NCBI RefSeq assembly: GCF_012273895.1
Contig: NC_052117.1
Coordinates: 8,750,406-8,814,405 of the forward strand
Direction of reading: 5' to 3'
Origin: Zerene cesonia
Lineage: Eukaryota > Arthropoda > Insecta > Lepidoptera > Pieridae
Length of the DNA stretch: 64,000 nucleotides
In this document: piece after piece, positions 1-12,469 of the stretch
How positions within the stretch are numbered: the stretch's first letter is position 1
Layout: every line of letters starts with the position of its first letter
Position numbers and translations under genes: made by a program
The notes under the pieces: model-generated
The model's database searches: none
What the model saw: only the letters and a program-made list of their open reading frames with translations
Told to the model about the DNA's origin: nothing

Positions 1-1240
1 AACAATGTAAAGAACAGTAGCTCAGGAATCGTAGGGCAAATTAAAAATCTCCTGAACCACTATTGTCAATAATGATTTTAGTTTTAATTGAATATTCCTT
101 GAATTAAACGCTTCTATAAAGTGCAAAAGAAATCGTACGACAATTTGCACGTTAAATGTGTGCCAATCTCCATCTATTATCTCGGATTAAGTAGTCTCGG
201 ATTCTTACGCTTTCTACGCCTCGCGTGACACGCCGGCGGCCTGACGCCGCGTTTCGCATGCATTGACATATTATTTGCTGCAATCTGTCCCTACAATGCT
301 GCCAGGCTGGTGTGAACACCGTATTTTGAGATAAACATTCTCACGCAGATGCTGCTCGCTCCGATCGGTGATCGATTTTGCAATGTCTTTGCAATTATGA
401 AATTAGTAGCGTCATTTAGTTAATGTTGTTTCGCGTAGCAGACCAACAGTCCTCTGTTTTCATTTGAATAATTAGATGGATAATTATTTCTGAATTCTTA
501 AATATGTCGTAGAAATAGCTGCATGTAATTTCATTGATGTAACCAATGTTTTTTTTATTAATGCCTTCAGGTAGACATTTTCCGAGAGGTAGATTTTCCA
601 AGCATGTTAATCACCATAGACACAGAGTTGCGAAAGTCCGGTTTGCAATTGGTTAAGAAACTATGAGCATTAATCATTACATAGGGCATATTTTGTGTTT
701 GAAAAAAAAAAGTGTATTTGAAATGATTTTTAGTGGTGACGATCCACCAACTCACGTACAGCTAAATGACATGCAAAATTCAGGCCGGTAAAGGAAACCA
801 CGAATAGCATCGCGGTAACAGTTAAACTCGTTTAATACGAGCTCTATAAGATTTGATACATGACTGTCCACGGTAGCGTGTCGCTCCGCGATACCAGCCG
901 GATGCTAATGCGCGGGTGACGTGTGTCACGCGAGCGCACTTGTCACGCGATCTCGGCCTGATTTAAACCATCCCATTTCAAGTTTTGTAACGTTCAACCG
1001 CTTCGTGCACAATTAAGTTTGGCTACGTGTGCAGTTTCTACTCGAGATGCGTGCGCCTGATTCAATCCGCTGTAATTGGTGTTTTTGCGCGAACCAACGT
1101 GACGCGTCACGCGGTGGTGAGCGGTTAATAATAGTCGTACGCAATTCGATAGATGGGGTTTCTCTGGAGTAATTGAGGAAATATATTCGTGGTGATGATT
1201 GGTCGATCAGTTTTAAATATAGAACGTTTTGGATAAACGG
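1..1240. other. gene-free stretch with GC-rich islands
   Basis: No convincing exon was found on either strand. Three short GC-rich patches (about 190-260, 890-960 and 1085-1130) stand out from the AT-rich background. The second and third carry repeated GTCACGCG words, and the palindrome CGTGACGCGTCACG lies near 1099-1112. They look regulatory, but nothing identifies a target gene. Confidence 0.5.
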
Positions 1241-1246
1241 TACGAA

Positions 1247-1434
1247 TCTATACTAATACTATAAAGCTGAAGAGTTTGTTTGTTTGTTTGAACACGCTAA
1301 TCTCAGGAACTATAAACTAACAATACTGGTCCGATTTGAAAAATTCTTTCAGTGTTTGATAACCCATTTATTGAGGAAGGCTTTAGGCTAATATATGTAT
1401 CACGGACGAAGCCGGGGCGGACCGCTAGTATATA
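1247..1434 (+). repeat. interspersed repeat, family A (copy 1)
   Basis: The copy starts with 'tatactaatactataaag', contains 'gtccgatttgaaaaattc' and 'catttattgaggaaggct', and ends with 'ggggcggaccgctagta'. A close second copy lies at 58254-58424, a disrupted one surrounds the mariner at 18.6-19.9 kb, and partial copies occur at 10508-10538, 24650-24832 and 63020-63141. Such tails are abundant in Lepidoptera. Whether the family is a SINE or a truncated LINE tail cannot be told from here. Confidence 0.8.
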
Positions 1435-1495
1435 AACGCTTAGCACGCGTCGGTTCGAATCCCATCCTTATGGCTACTGTCGTGTGTGACAGGTT

Positions 1496-2020
1496 GAAAT
1501 GAAATGAAATGAAATGAAATATTCTTTATTGCACACAAAACAATTAAATTAACAAAAAAAATTGGAAATGGAAAGGAAAGGGCAAAGGGCGGCTTTATTG
1601 CTCAAAAGCAATTTCTTCCAAGCAACCCAAGTTAGGCGGAAGTAATAAAAAATTAAAGATTTGGAAGACAGTGTACACAATAAGAAGATAAAGGACATAA
1701 TACATAATAGAACAATGAAAGTACAAAATAAAAAAACATGCAAAAAACAAAAAAAAAATAAATAAAAAAAGAACAAAGCAAAGAAATGAAAATAAACACA
1801 CAAAACCAAAATACAAACAAAAAAAAACAATGTACTTAAAATGTTTGCAAATAGTGATCTTTTACCATTTTTTTAAAAGATTCCAGCGATTGTGCTTTTC
1901 TAATATTAGTTGGTAAGTCATTCCAGAGCTGCACAGCTTTTACCGCGAAAGAGGCGTTGTAAAATTTTGTCGAGTGAACTGGAACAATGAGGTTGCTGTA
2001 AGGAACGGTTTTAAATTCTT
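1496..2020 (-). mobile_element. jockey/CR1-type LINE remnant (RT C-terminus and 3' tail)
   Basis: Read on the minus strand, about 1836-2015 encodes the extreme C-terminus of a non-LTR reverse transcriptase. The peptide includes FYNASFAVKAVQLWNDLP followed by TNIRKAQSLESFKKMVK and a stop. The 'LWNDLP..IR' block near the C-terminus is characteristic of jockey/CR1-clade ORF2 proteins. A roughly 330-bp AT-rich 3' UTR follows and ends in a (TTTCA)n pentanucleotide tail at about 1497-1520, as expected for the 3' end of a LINE. Nothing 5' of this block remains, so the copy is a 5'-truncated dead element. Confidence 0.75.
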
Positions 2021-2495
2021 AATAACACGATCCCAGGTGTTGGAAAGCTTCAATACAATAATACGATAATTTCTCAAAATAAAATATTCGAGTATAAATA
2101 GTTTTAGTAAATTAATAGACTTTGTTCACTCTAAAGTAATTGAAATTGATATATTATGCTCCAGGAAAAAGCAAGCAGAGAGAAGGATTTATCTCTCGCC
2201 CGTTATTATTTTGCTTCTGGTTTTCCTTTAATTGTCATTATTGGTAATATTAATATTCTCGGTGACCTTATAACAGATAAAGCACTCAAGTTTCTGTGTG
2301 CAGTCTAGACCGTGATCTATTTATTTAGTATTATTAAATGATTTTATCATTTTTAATTAGCCTTTTGAATATTGATATATAAAGTGCTTGTTACTTGCTC
2401 CTTTAGATTTGCGTTCGTAATTTACATTCTTTTACTTTGTAGGTACTATATGATTTGGTTTTCTAGGAATAATTGGTACGTTGAAAATTAACGTG

Positions 2496-2702
2496 AAACT
2501 AGCTGCGCCCCGCGGTTTCGCCCGCGTAAGTCTATATCCCTTAGGAACATCGGGATAAAAAGTTGCCTATATGTTATTACAGCTATCCAGCTATCTACGT
2601 ACCAATTATTATTGCAATTGGTTCAGAAGTTTTTGCGTGAAAGAGCAACAAACGCACACACACCCTTACAAACTTTCGCATTTATAATATTAGTAGGATA
2701 GG
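2496..2702 (+). repeat. interspersed repeat, family B (copy 1)
   Basis: It begins 'actagctgcgccccgcggtt' and ends 'ttataatattagtagga'. The copy at 21390-21592 is collinear with it: GC-rich head, 'cgggataaaaagttgcc', 'tacgtaccaa', 'tttttgtgtgaa', 'aaactttcgcattt'. More diverged relatives lie at 25078-25245 and 63356-63475. This is a common lepidopteran repeat type. Confidence 0.8.
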
Positions 2703-3167
2703 ATTATCGTAAAATTCACATATTTTGGTTGTATTTAAATGAGGGAAGAGGTGAAGTGTAACAGAGATAAGAATACGGCGAAAAGCTCAATGTTAAAATG
2801 ATATCAGCGAGTGATAACTGAATAGGAATGAAGGGATCATCACATATGTATAAAATAAATTTTTCAACTTTGTAAATGTTCTTGGTCAGATTGCAGGTCC
2901 TAGAAAGGGAAAGATGTCGCAAAATTGTAGAGTAGAGAATCTTTATAAAATATTTGTACAGGAAAGATGTTAAGGAAAACAATTATATTATTGAAATTTA
3001 TTTACAACACCGCAATGGTTTTCCCAACACCTTTATATATAACTCAATTTATTGTTCCCAGTTAGGTACTGTAACCCTTAAAGCGTTACGAGCCGAGGCG
3101 TCACCATCTAGCTTGAAATATCACGAAAGTGGTGTGAATTAGTTTAATTTGTTTTAACATATTAAAA

Positions 3168-3350
3168 CATATTAAAAGTCCCGGCCCTGCCCGCATATCA
3201 AGATTCCTGTTTTATCTCAACAAAACATTTTAACGGTATTAAAAGTATCCTATAACCCAAGTCAGCTAATGCGCTGTCTGTATACCAAATTTCAAACAAA
3301 ATCCGTTCAGTAGTTTCAGCGTGATTGACGGAAAAGCATCTAAAAAAACA
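3168..3350 (+). repeat. diverged repeat related to family B
   Basis: It contains 'cccggccctgcccgcatat' followed by 'ctgtataccaaatttcaaac', 'atccgttcagtagtttcagc' and 'gtgattgacgg', the layout seen in lepidopteran LINE or SINE tails. It is diverged and has no coding content. Confidence 0.55.
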
Positions 3351-4654
3351 AACTTTTATAACATTTATCATATTAATGTGATAGTATCATTAGTGTGATA
3401 TAATTCATTTTTAATTATATTGTTATATTGGTTGACACAACATTTTTGAAATTTTTTATTCTATGGTCCTAACTCCTTTTTTAATAACATTGGATAAGAA
3501 TGCAATGTAATCCTAAAAAAGATCGAAATTAAATTTAAAATTTAAACATGTTCCAAATTTTAACACAGTCCACCTGAATTTGTTTATATTTCGCGTAATT
3601 CTAATTCAAAACGCGTTCGCGAAGTAGTAAATAAAAACGTCTGCCCCCGCGGAGTTCCAATCACGATTTTAATGTCAACGCATGCTTTGGCCGCACCATC
3701 TATTGACCACACTGTTGCTATGTCACTCCCCACGTCTCTCGAGCTCGCTTTTGTTTTCGCGATGCCAAATACAGGCTCCGTGGCTACGTAACCGGTGACT
3801 TCAAGGTCGTCAGCAATATTGTCGGTTTTTTTTTGCCGCCGATTAACTTGAATTTTAATATGAGTTTTTTTATGTATGCCGATATATACTCCTGTTTTAG
3901 TGTTAGACAGTTACTGTTATCGTCATTTGCTTCGTTATTTATTATGAATAGTATTATAACGGAGGGTATTTTCGATTTGTTGTCTATGAAGTTTTAACGG
4001 AGCGTCTGGTTTAAATATGCGTTATGTTGCGTCACACATTACATGTCATATGTATGACTGTGTGTGTGTCTCTTCACTTCCGAAAAGGGTTACTATCGAT
4101 TCACACCTGTTTTGATGGTAAAAGCACTATCTACTTTCGACGAAGAGTATTGTAGTTACTCTCGCATTTTCTCTTATACTTGAATGTGTTAGAACCATGA
4201 CTAAGGGTCGTTTATCTAAACCAATAATATAAAGTGGAAACATTTGTGTTTTCCTTTATGAATGAAACGTTTTTACCCAAAAAATGCTGGACCAATTTTA
4301 ATTTTTTTTTTGTGCCATTGGAAAGCTGCATCTTCTTTAAGTGTCGTAGGCTATATTTTATTTAGTTTTTATCCCGAGTTGATATTCGGCGGCGGCGTCG
4401 GGGCGAGTAACTAGTTGCGTAATATATTGGTTAATAATTTTAATCTATTACTACAATGGAACATTATTTGAAGGGTTCACATTTGTAGAACGTAACTTAT
4501 AATAAATTATTTCAGAAATAATTAACATAGGAAAAATTTCATATAACGAGAAATATAAATTAGTCAATTCACATCTATTTTCACAGTCATCATTAAATTT
4601 ATTATATTTAAATAACTACTTATTAGCAGGTATAAATTTTCACAAGAAATATAT

Positions 4655-4690
4655 ATTGTGTGTATATACACACACACACACACACACATT
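4655..4690. repeat. TG/TA/CA microsatellite
   Basis: A short TG run, a TATA step and about a dozen CA dinucleotides occur in succession. It is a simple sequence repeat. Confidence 0.9.
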
Positions 4691-6354
4691 TGTTAACATT
4701 TCAAACACTGGGTCTTAGTGTTTTTCCACGCTTTGAAACAGGTCTTAATTCGAATAATATTTAGATAGACAATCAAACCCGTTTTTGTGAATTTACATTT
4801 TTTTTAACCATAACATATACATATTTGTCCTTATATATGTTTTCACATAGGTATCATAATAACTGTATCCATGCTTTATAGAAATAATATATATAAATGG
4901 TTTAATATATTGATTTTCTTGTAAACAAGTTTAAATGCCTTATTAACATAAGTATATTTATTTTTTATTTAAATTTCATAGCATACAAATGCTTTATAAA
5001 TGAGAAATTTTTAAACGATATCCCGCCTTGTGATTATAATATTTCTTATGTTTATTATTGTCGCTTAACAACTTCTTATTTTTTGTTCCTAATGTAGTCG
5101 TAAAACTCGATGAATTGTCAGTTTTGTCTTGCCAAATGTCTTGTAGTTCCCTATATAATTATCCAAATAATGTCTGATTACGAAATGCAATTTTGTTCAT
5201 AAATTTTCCACACTCGAAGGAACAAAAAAACATCCGCCATACAGCGTCACAGCTTCGCACATCTATTAACGTCTAATATTATTAAAAATGAAAAAAAAAG
5301 CATCATCTTGACCATAAATGCGAGCGCACACTTCATTACGATGCTAAGACATTCAATTAAGCATCGGTCGGTTGCCGCAAAAACATTGAGAAAGTGATGT
5401 GTTCACACCGTGGGAAGGTTCGCACGAAGTTGCTTGAACGCCTTCTGTTTTTGCCGGTGTGTGATGGCAAAATGGTGCAATTAATTAGGCACAGGTCTGC
5501 TTGTGGCAACGCGGCAATGGTGCAAGCTTTCGTACCGGGTTTCTCGTGTAATGAGCCGAGCTGGCGTCTTTGCCAAATGCGATACGAATTTATTTTTTTT
5601 GTATGACACAGCAAGCGAATGGGCAGGTGGTCTATCCCAATGTTATGTGATCGACATCGACCACGAACGCTATTGACATTGGTAATGTTACAGGTGCTTT
5701 CCCAGCGTATAACTATAAATACACTGCTTTCTTCACGTTTGTATGATAAAGAGTTATATTAACTTTAGGGGTTTTAATAATACTGCTGCTTTAAATTTCA
5801 TTCTTTTAGAATTTTAAATCTGTACAGCGCTTCTATTTTTTTATCTTGGATTTGTTTATTTACACAGATATAATATAATTTATATATAAAATTGGTATAA
5901 TATTATGTTTCTCTTAAGTAAAAGAAAATTACTCAACTGTAAAGTGTAATACATGAAAGATGTGAATAATGGGAACTGAATATAATATTCACAGGAGTTT
6001 TAATACACTGACGTTATACTAAGTGCTCGTGAGGTCAGCCGACACAACCTAGCGCATTATTTATACGTCTGAATTAATGTGATGTGATTTCTATTGTCTA
6101 AGAAAAAACGCTCGGTTCGTTTCGGTCGTTAATTGGCTACATTTTCCAGTTCGCTGGCTCCGCACAATGCCCGGGAATATTTGAAACAATCAGCTCACGC
6201 AACTCGTGAGAAATTGTGGGCTGGATCCAATGTTATAGAATTTGTTACGAGAGTTTGAGGCACTGAGGCACTGCAGTCAGTGGAGTTCCGTAGCCGGATC
6301 AGATCACAGTCACCTAAGCAATCACTTAAGATGTTTTTAGTTAGAGACAGGTTG

Positions 6355-6440
6355 TATTTTTTTTGTTCGTCCCCACCGGGAATCGAAACCAGGACCCCTC
6401 GGTTTTACGTTGCCGTTGCCGTGTCAAGGTGTGTAGGTAT
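6355..6440 (-). repeat. SINE-like fragment with tRNA-type B box
   Basis: On the minus strand the text reads 'ggtcctggtttcgattcccg', matching the internal B box of tRNA-derived lepidopteran SINEs, followed by 'gtggggacgaac'. No tRNA can be folded around it. A similar 'gtggggacgaac' piece occurs at about 16411-16425. Confidence 0.5.
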
Positions 6441-7619
6441 ATAACCTGTCTATAATCATTTTGATACGTCTTCAATTTAATCCCAATTTAACGTCATCTG
6501 GCGAGGCATTCAGGTTTCCTTATTGTAGATCATAAATCTCTATACTTAAATATGAATTCATGTTTTCTCGGTCGAACAGCTAAACCAATTTCGCTAACTC
6601 ATGTTTCCTTGTTGACGGTTCTTTTGAAACAAAAGCTTAATATACTGACTCCTTAAATGAAAAAAAAAAAAAATATAAAAAACTTAACGACTATATAAAC
6701 TCTTTCGCGTTGGACAGTATCAGTCAGCCAGTGTATTGACTTTTTACAACTTTTTATTGTAATACATACAAGGATTGTGTGGTAAGTGAAATTGCCACGT
6801 AACCGAATAGTTTTCATTCGGTTGATTGCAATGTCTCGTATTGTTGTTTAGTTCACTGACTGCTATTGTCATTGATGACAACAAACTTGACATTGGCATT
6901 GAATTCTCACCTCCCGATCGCATCAGAATAGCTTGGCTTTAAAGAATCTGGTTTAAGTTTTCGTGCATTTGTATAAAATGTTATAAAAAGACTGCAGACG
7001 AAGATTGAAGATGCTATCGAGGTATAATTATAACATTACAGTCAAATGACATAATGATTTATGACTTTAATACAGGATATATGTTAACGACTCATCCGGA
7101 CAGGTGTCTTGGGCCTGAGTCCACATCAGCTGTTGTTTAATGACCCGCACTTATTATAGAGATGGGTGGAATGGGTTAATTAAATATTTCTAGGTAAGGA
7201 CACGCGATGATGACTTGTCAATTATTGTTGCCTTACTTCTGATTGTATTAGTTTTATTATTGTTTCGTAAAAGTATAATTTCTATTGTATTTTGGTTATT
7301 CAGTATTACATACGGACATGTTTTATTATAGATTATGAACGTAGAAAGGCATTGATCAATGTCCATAGCTTGAAAATTTTTTATGGCTAAAAAGCTTTTT
7401 TTGCTATCAAAACAAAGTATATTTTGTAATATTAATAGGTAGGTATATCGAAATATACATTGACTTGCCTTGCATCTGCCTAAAACCCAAAACAATTCAT
7501 GTATCTAAATAATTGTCCATTACATTGACTCGGAAACAGACAACCGGCTAATAACTCGACTCGGCCTCCGTACCGTCATACTTCAGCACCGTGCTAAGCG
7601 TAGCTCTGTCAGTCTATAT

Positions 7620-7860
7620 CAATCCCTATAATTATGCAACGCGCGTTGCGGCCGCGTCAACACGTAGAATCAAATCTAAATGTCAAGGTGAAGGCGGCGA
7701 AAGGAAACGCAAGTGACGTCACCGCCGCCATCTTGGATCCGCACGCTCGTGTGTACAGAATAGTTTTATTTGGGACAGTACAATCAATGCGAATCTCTTC
7801 ATTCACGCGCGCTAAATTTAAAATTGGAACGCTCGACGGTGCGAGTTAATTAATGAACAG
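7620..7860. promoter_or_regulatory. GC-rich promoter-like island with CRE and YY1-type motif
   Basis: A GC-rich island in AT-rich DNA contains a perfect CRE palindrome TGACGTCA (7714-7721), followed closely by GCCGCCATCTTG (7724-7735), the reverse complement of the YY1/Pho-type core promoter motif. The same pairing occurs upstream of the IRF2BP gene at 34620-34645. An open frame runs through the island from an ATG near 7635, but its composition is that of the island and no family is recognised. It may be the promoter or non-coding first exon of a gene not resolved here. Confidence 0.4.
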
Positions 7861-9347
7861 ATTCGAGTCGGTTTGAATTTCGTATGAAGTTTGAATTTGG
7901 AACAGATCGTGGGCGCCGTTTTAGTGAAAGAATAATTATAATTGATTTTTTATAAGTTTGATTCCTATTACAAATGTAGAATTAAAAGTTGATTTCGTAT
8001 ATCCGTAACTATTTTTAATAGAATATTAACAAACTAGATCAAGAATATACTATAAAGTACATGTAAGTAAACGATTATACAGAGCAATATTTAAGATAAT
8101 ATGGATTAAATACTGCAAAGTCAACAACATTTAATGCGCAAAAGATTGTGTTATAGTAAAAGGCTTAAAGTATTATAGTACGCGCAAAACCTTAAGGTTT
8201 TTGTAGACACAGCTTGAAACCAGTTTTATTACATTCTAAAATTGACCTGACGTTCACTTTATTACATTTTTTATTAGTGCAACATTTAACAATATACTTT
8301 GAACTATTTCAGTGTAGTTTAGTTATATAGTTTCCATAACGTGTCAATTTAGATTTTTAAATAGATCGATTATATTCAGTACATCGAACTAACAAGCTTT
8401 ATAAAAACTATTAGATTGGACTTGGGACTGGTATCCCGATAAAAGTAACTAAACAAGTTATACGAGTATTCTCAGCAGAAACATCGTGTAGACTGATAAA
8501 AACTGTTGATATAAGACCTTATAACCATATAATCTGCTTTTTATAATATGTTAAAATTTTCACGTCATCGATAACCGATCAATTTTCCTTTTTTTTTTTT
8601 TCTAAAATCAAGAGAAAAACTTATGCGAACCTAAGATTAGTCTTAGGTTATACTTAGGTATAATTAATATTAATTGCTTACTTAGCTGACTAGCACTTTC
8701 TAGGTTTCCGTCTAGTCTAGTTAGTCTGATTGTGGCTGGTAACTGAATAAGTGATATAACATTACAACGGTTACGTTATCGTTCATTTATGGCATATCGT
8801 TCATAATAATTAATTATTTGCTATATCGTTTCTGTTACGATCATGCAGACAATTTTAATGTATTCGCAATCTCATTCAATAATATAATATAAATGTCATG
8901 ACGTAAATCTTCACAGCATAGAGAATTAGAAATATTTCCATGTGAATGGAACAAAGACGATTCAGTACATTGAAAGGAAATTTAAAAATAAACCAACCCG
9001 TGATACAGCAGTAGAACGTTATCAATTTATCGTTAATCCTGTGAGAGATTACGTTGTTCTATATAGAGTTCCCGTCGAATAATCACCATCTGATAAGGAT
9101 GGGCCGATTGACGCAAAAGTCTATCTTATCGATATCGATGTTAGTGATGGCAATGACTAGTCACGAGGTGTCAGTTTGAGTGATTATCTGGTGATAAGAG
9201 GAGTGCTCAGATATGCTTGTTTGTTCAATCATTAGCGATGTTGTTAATTGATATTGTGGTGGTCATAGTCTGCTTTTATTAAAAAAATAGTCAAATGTAA
9301 AAAGTAGTAAATTGATTTTTCATTTTATCTGTACATCACCACTGTGG

Positions 9348-9418
9348 TGGATCATGGCCTCAACCCTCATAGGAGGCCTGTGTCCCAGCAGTGGGAACAT
9401 ATAAGGGCTGATGATGAA
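9348..9418 (+). repeat. RTE-type LINE/SINE 3' tail fragment
   Basis: It contains 'cctcaaccctcataggaggc', 'ctgtgtcccagcagtgggaa' and 'gggctgatgatga', the conserved 3' tail shared by lepidopteran RTE LINEs and the SINEs that use them. Related copies lie at 55990-56065, at 59428-59455 (minus strand) and inside the SINE at 31800-32095. Confidence 0.75.
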
Positions 9419-9419
9419 A

Positions 9420-12100
9420 AATGAGTCAATTGTAAGATCAGTTTTATAACACTAACAATATAAATTAACTGGTAAACAAAAAAAGATATTGATTTTAACG
9501 ATGAACGCAAACGTAGAGAGCACTTAATTGATTACATGTCATTATATTTATAGACAGAAAGAACAGAAAACATTGTACGAAATATTACAAATCTCTAATG
9601 CGAGAAATGATCATCAAGTGACCATGTTCGTGTGTTTTAAAATTATTAGCAAATTTAAGACGTAATAAAGCGGAATGATGAATAATAATATTGCGTATTA
9701 ACTGTAAATAAACGTTATTAATAAGACCGTAGCAGGCGTTATCACGTACACGTCCCACTGCGATTGTGAGCTTTAGCTTGTTTATAATTAGATTCAACGT
9801 TAATTACGTTTATTATCAGTTTCAATACAGGATCCAATTATCGTCTGTTGATATTTGCGTTGCAGCATTTAACGTGAACCTAATGTAATAAGTCACGTAA
9901 GTGATAGAGTATTATTAACCTCTTGACTTTCGATAAGCGTTGGACCAAGTTCCACGGATGCCATTATGTGTGTTACATTTTACTATGATGATGTCTTTTG
10001 ATGCCTTTTATTTTATCGCCTTTGATAAGAACTAGACTATGCGTGTAGTGTTACATAACATTTAAATTTTTAACATTATTATTGTGTTATCTCACGTCTA
10101 TTTAAAATTATATTTGTTTGTTTTCACTATCTCAAATGAACGGATTCGTTCCAGATTGGTAGCTGTTGCTACGTTGTTCACATATAATTGCATTTTAAAT
10201 ATTATAAATAATTTGTCAGACAATTCGAGATTTCTTTGGTAACTGTGAATCTTAAATCTTTCAATGAAAGCTGTTTGAATCGAGTTAGATACGGTGCAAC
10301 CAATGCTTTTGTTGTTTCTCACTGCGACATGTTTAAATCTTTATGATTGAAATCTGTGTAAATAAAAACGAATCGTTAAATGCGTTGCTATAAGTAAAAA
10401 TCGAGAAGATCCCGACAAATTGGGGAAAACACTTGTTCAGCGTTTTTTTATGTACAATTTATTTTGATGATCATAAAGAATGATTCTAATGATGAGTAGC
10501 AACGTTACCACGGGTGAAGCCAGGGCGGACCGCTAGTTGTTTATAAACGTCGTAGATAATTTCAGTCAGTCATTTCAGGTTTTAACATTTTTTGTTAACT
10601 CATAGTTGTGGATACAATCTAATGTTTACAATTCGCGTTTAAAATATGTACATACTTAAAACGGATACCTCGTGATAATCGCCCACTATCTCCTACTGAT
10701 AACGATGGCATCTTATCAGTTGTTTGTCAGACACCCACTCATCGCCGTAACGTGCTGCGGAATTGTGACAGCGACTCATACATATCATTGCATGACTGCC
10801 TTCTGTCTATGTTTAGTTTGACACGTTTCCTTACAATGTCGTGATTACACGAACAGTGGGTTCAATCACTTTGGACTTCTGTAAAATAGAATAATTGCTC
10901 ATTAATAGCAAATAATGCTCATTGATTCACAGACACACTGCTTAAACCTTCCGTGGCTAGTTTTTGGAATTCCTTTAGCATTATGTTTAACCCTTTTAGC
11001 GACGTATAGTTAGATAGAGTCGTAACAAATCGCTTTCCCGTGTTCAAGAAGTTTTGTCAAAGATTTGTTAGCAATAGCACGAATTGGGACCTTGTTTTAA
11101 TTATATCTGCGTAACCTACCCTGCCTGTATCTGCCCGATTGCTTAGTAAGTGATTCATAGTAAGTAGACAATTGGAGCATAACATAACATTAGGAGCGCG
11201 TCCCGCAAAGCTCTAAATATAATTGTCATGTACACGATTACGTTTGCTGTGCTGTTGTACTGCGTCATCACGGCCGCCCCGCGTGGCTGATACGCTATCA
11301 CCCTAGGAACTTTCCACCAACGTATCGTATGAACCCGATTGTACTCGTCGTCTTAGCCGGATGTTTGCAGCGCACAGATAAATTACGCAAACATGCATCG
11401 TACGCGATAATGCTCTGATAATTTGTATATGAAGGGTGCGATTATGCGCTCGAATTGTTGCGATCTGCTCTGATATATTTGATTCTTGATATAGGCGATC
11501 TTTCTAGTAAATGAATCCTCACGCCATACGAGTCATAGTTTTAAATATATTGCGTTTAAAGAAATGTCGGACGAGCTGCCTGCATAATAATATTGTGTAA
11601 GAATGGTGTAGAAAATGTGTTAGGAATTTTATCGAGGCTGCCTACAGGCTAAAGGCTACCTTACCTATAATATGTAAAATTGATAATGCGAGAAGTATTA
11701 ATCAAATTCTTTAGTTGCCTACATTATGCACTGTTTGGTTATTAATAGACGCTTTTATCACGACAGTTTTTGTTGTAGTATGATATGAGCATTTATTTTA
11801 CCTCTATAACCTCGTACGCGTTTACGCCTCACACTTGTTTGTTAAATTAGTTCGCGAACTATCAGCCTATCAACTAGATATAGATAGATAGCTATTAACT
11901 AGATTCTGCATGCCGTTATCTCAAACGACTAGCTCTCCAGCCGCGGGTTCGTCTGCACAGTCAAAGGATATTTGCATGGAAATGAGATAGTTCACCGTGG
12001 AAAATTATAGGAAAAAATAATTCCGTTGCGACGAGGAAGAAAGATAAAGGAACACAATTATAAAGCATAGCTTTATTCAACTGGAATTGTTCAATCACCG
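9420..12100. other. gene-free stretch
   Basis: There are no supported exons. A family A tail fragment, 'cgggtgaagccagggcggac', is present at 10511-10538. The remainder is AT-rich unique sequence. Confidence 0.5.
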
Positions 12101-12108
12101 TTTAGGGC

Positions 12109-12194
12109 CGCCGCACACGATATTCACAAACGCCACCGCGACAAGCGATTTGTTGGGATCATGTGGCGGCAACAGGCGTCAACCGTGTGCGGCA
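12109..12194. repeat. small inverted repeat (MITE-like fragment)
   Basis: GCCGCACACG at 12110-12119 is matched by CGTGTGCGGC at 12184-12193, with 64 bases between them. Short GC-rich inverted ends of this kind are typical of small non-autonomous DNA transposons. The target-site duplication is not clear, so the assignment is tentative. Confidence 0.4.
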
Positions 12195-12264
12195 AATCTA
12201 TACAAATATATATAAATGTATGAAAATAATAGGTTATATGCCGATGGCAGCGTTCTGTGTTTGT

Positions 12265-12438
12265 GGCCGGTGGCCCCTGTGTGGGGACCCTAAGCATCAT
12301 CGTATTGGCCGGTGGCCCCTGTGTGGGGACTCTTAGCATCATCGTATTGGCCGGTGGCCCCTGTGTGGGGACTCTTAGCATCATCGTATTGGCCGGTGGC
12401 CCCTTTGTGGGGACTCTTAGCATCATCGTATTGGCCGG
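12265..12438. repeat. 42-bp minisatellite, four units
   Basis: Four tandem units of 42 bp start at 12265, 12307, 12349 and 12391, each beginning 'ggccggtggcccct', with a partial fifth at 12433. Units 2 and 3 are identical; units 1 and 4 differ by a few bases. Because 42 is a multiple of three and the unit has few stops, frames stay open on both strands. The minus strand, for example, reads a 14-residue repeat MMLRVPTQGPPANT. There is no independent sign that this is translated. Confidence 0.95.
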
Positions 12439-12469
12439 TTGGTGGTCATCATACTAATCATCCATCTCA

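Larger units (their letters stand above)
3360..9340. other. 6-kb gene-free stretch
   Basis: No exon pair with consistent splice sites and reading frame was found. The stretch is mostly AT-rich. It holds a (CA)n tract near 4663-4688, a GC-normal island at 5390-5640, a SINE-like tRNA-derived fragment near 6360-6440 and a CRE/YY1-type island at 7620-7860. Open frames here are short and show no family motif. Confidence 0.5.

Noticed and set aside
1400..1470. Possible tRNA gene at the GGTTCGAATCCC box near 1452
   Set aside because: Only the B box is present. No A box at the right distance and no acceptor stem could be found; it is probably a SINE fragment.
12265..12438. CRISPR-like array
   Set aside because: The units are contiguous 42-bp minisatellite repeats without distinct spacers, in a eukaryotic genome.
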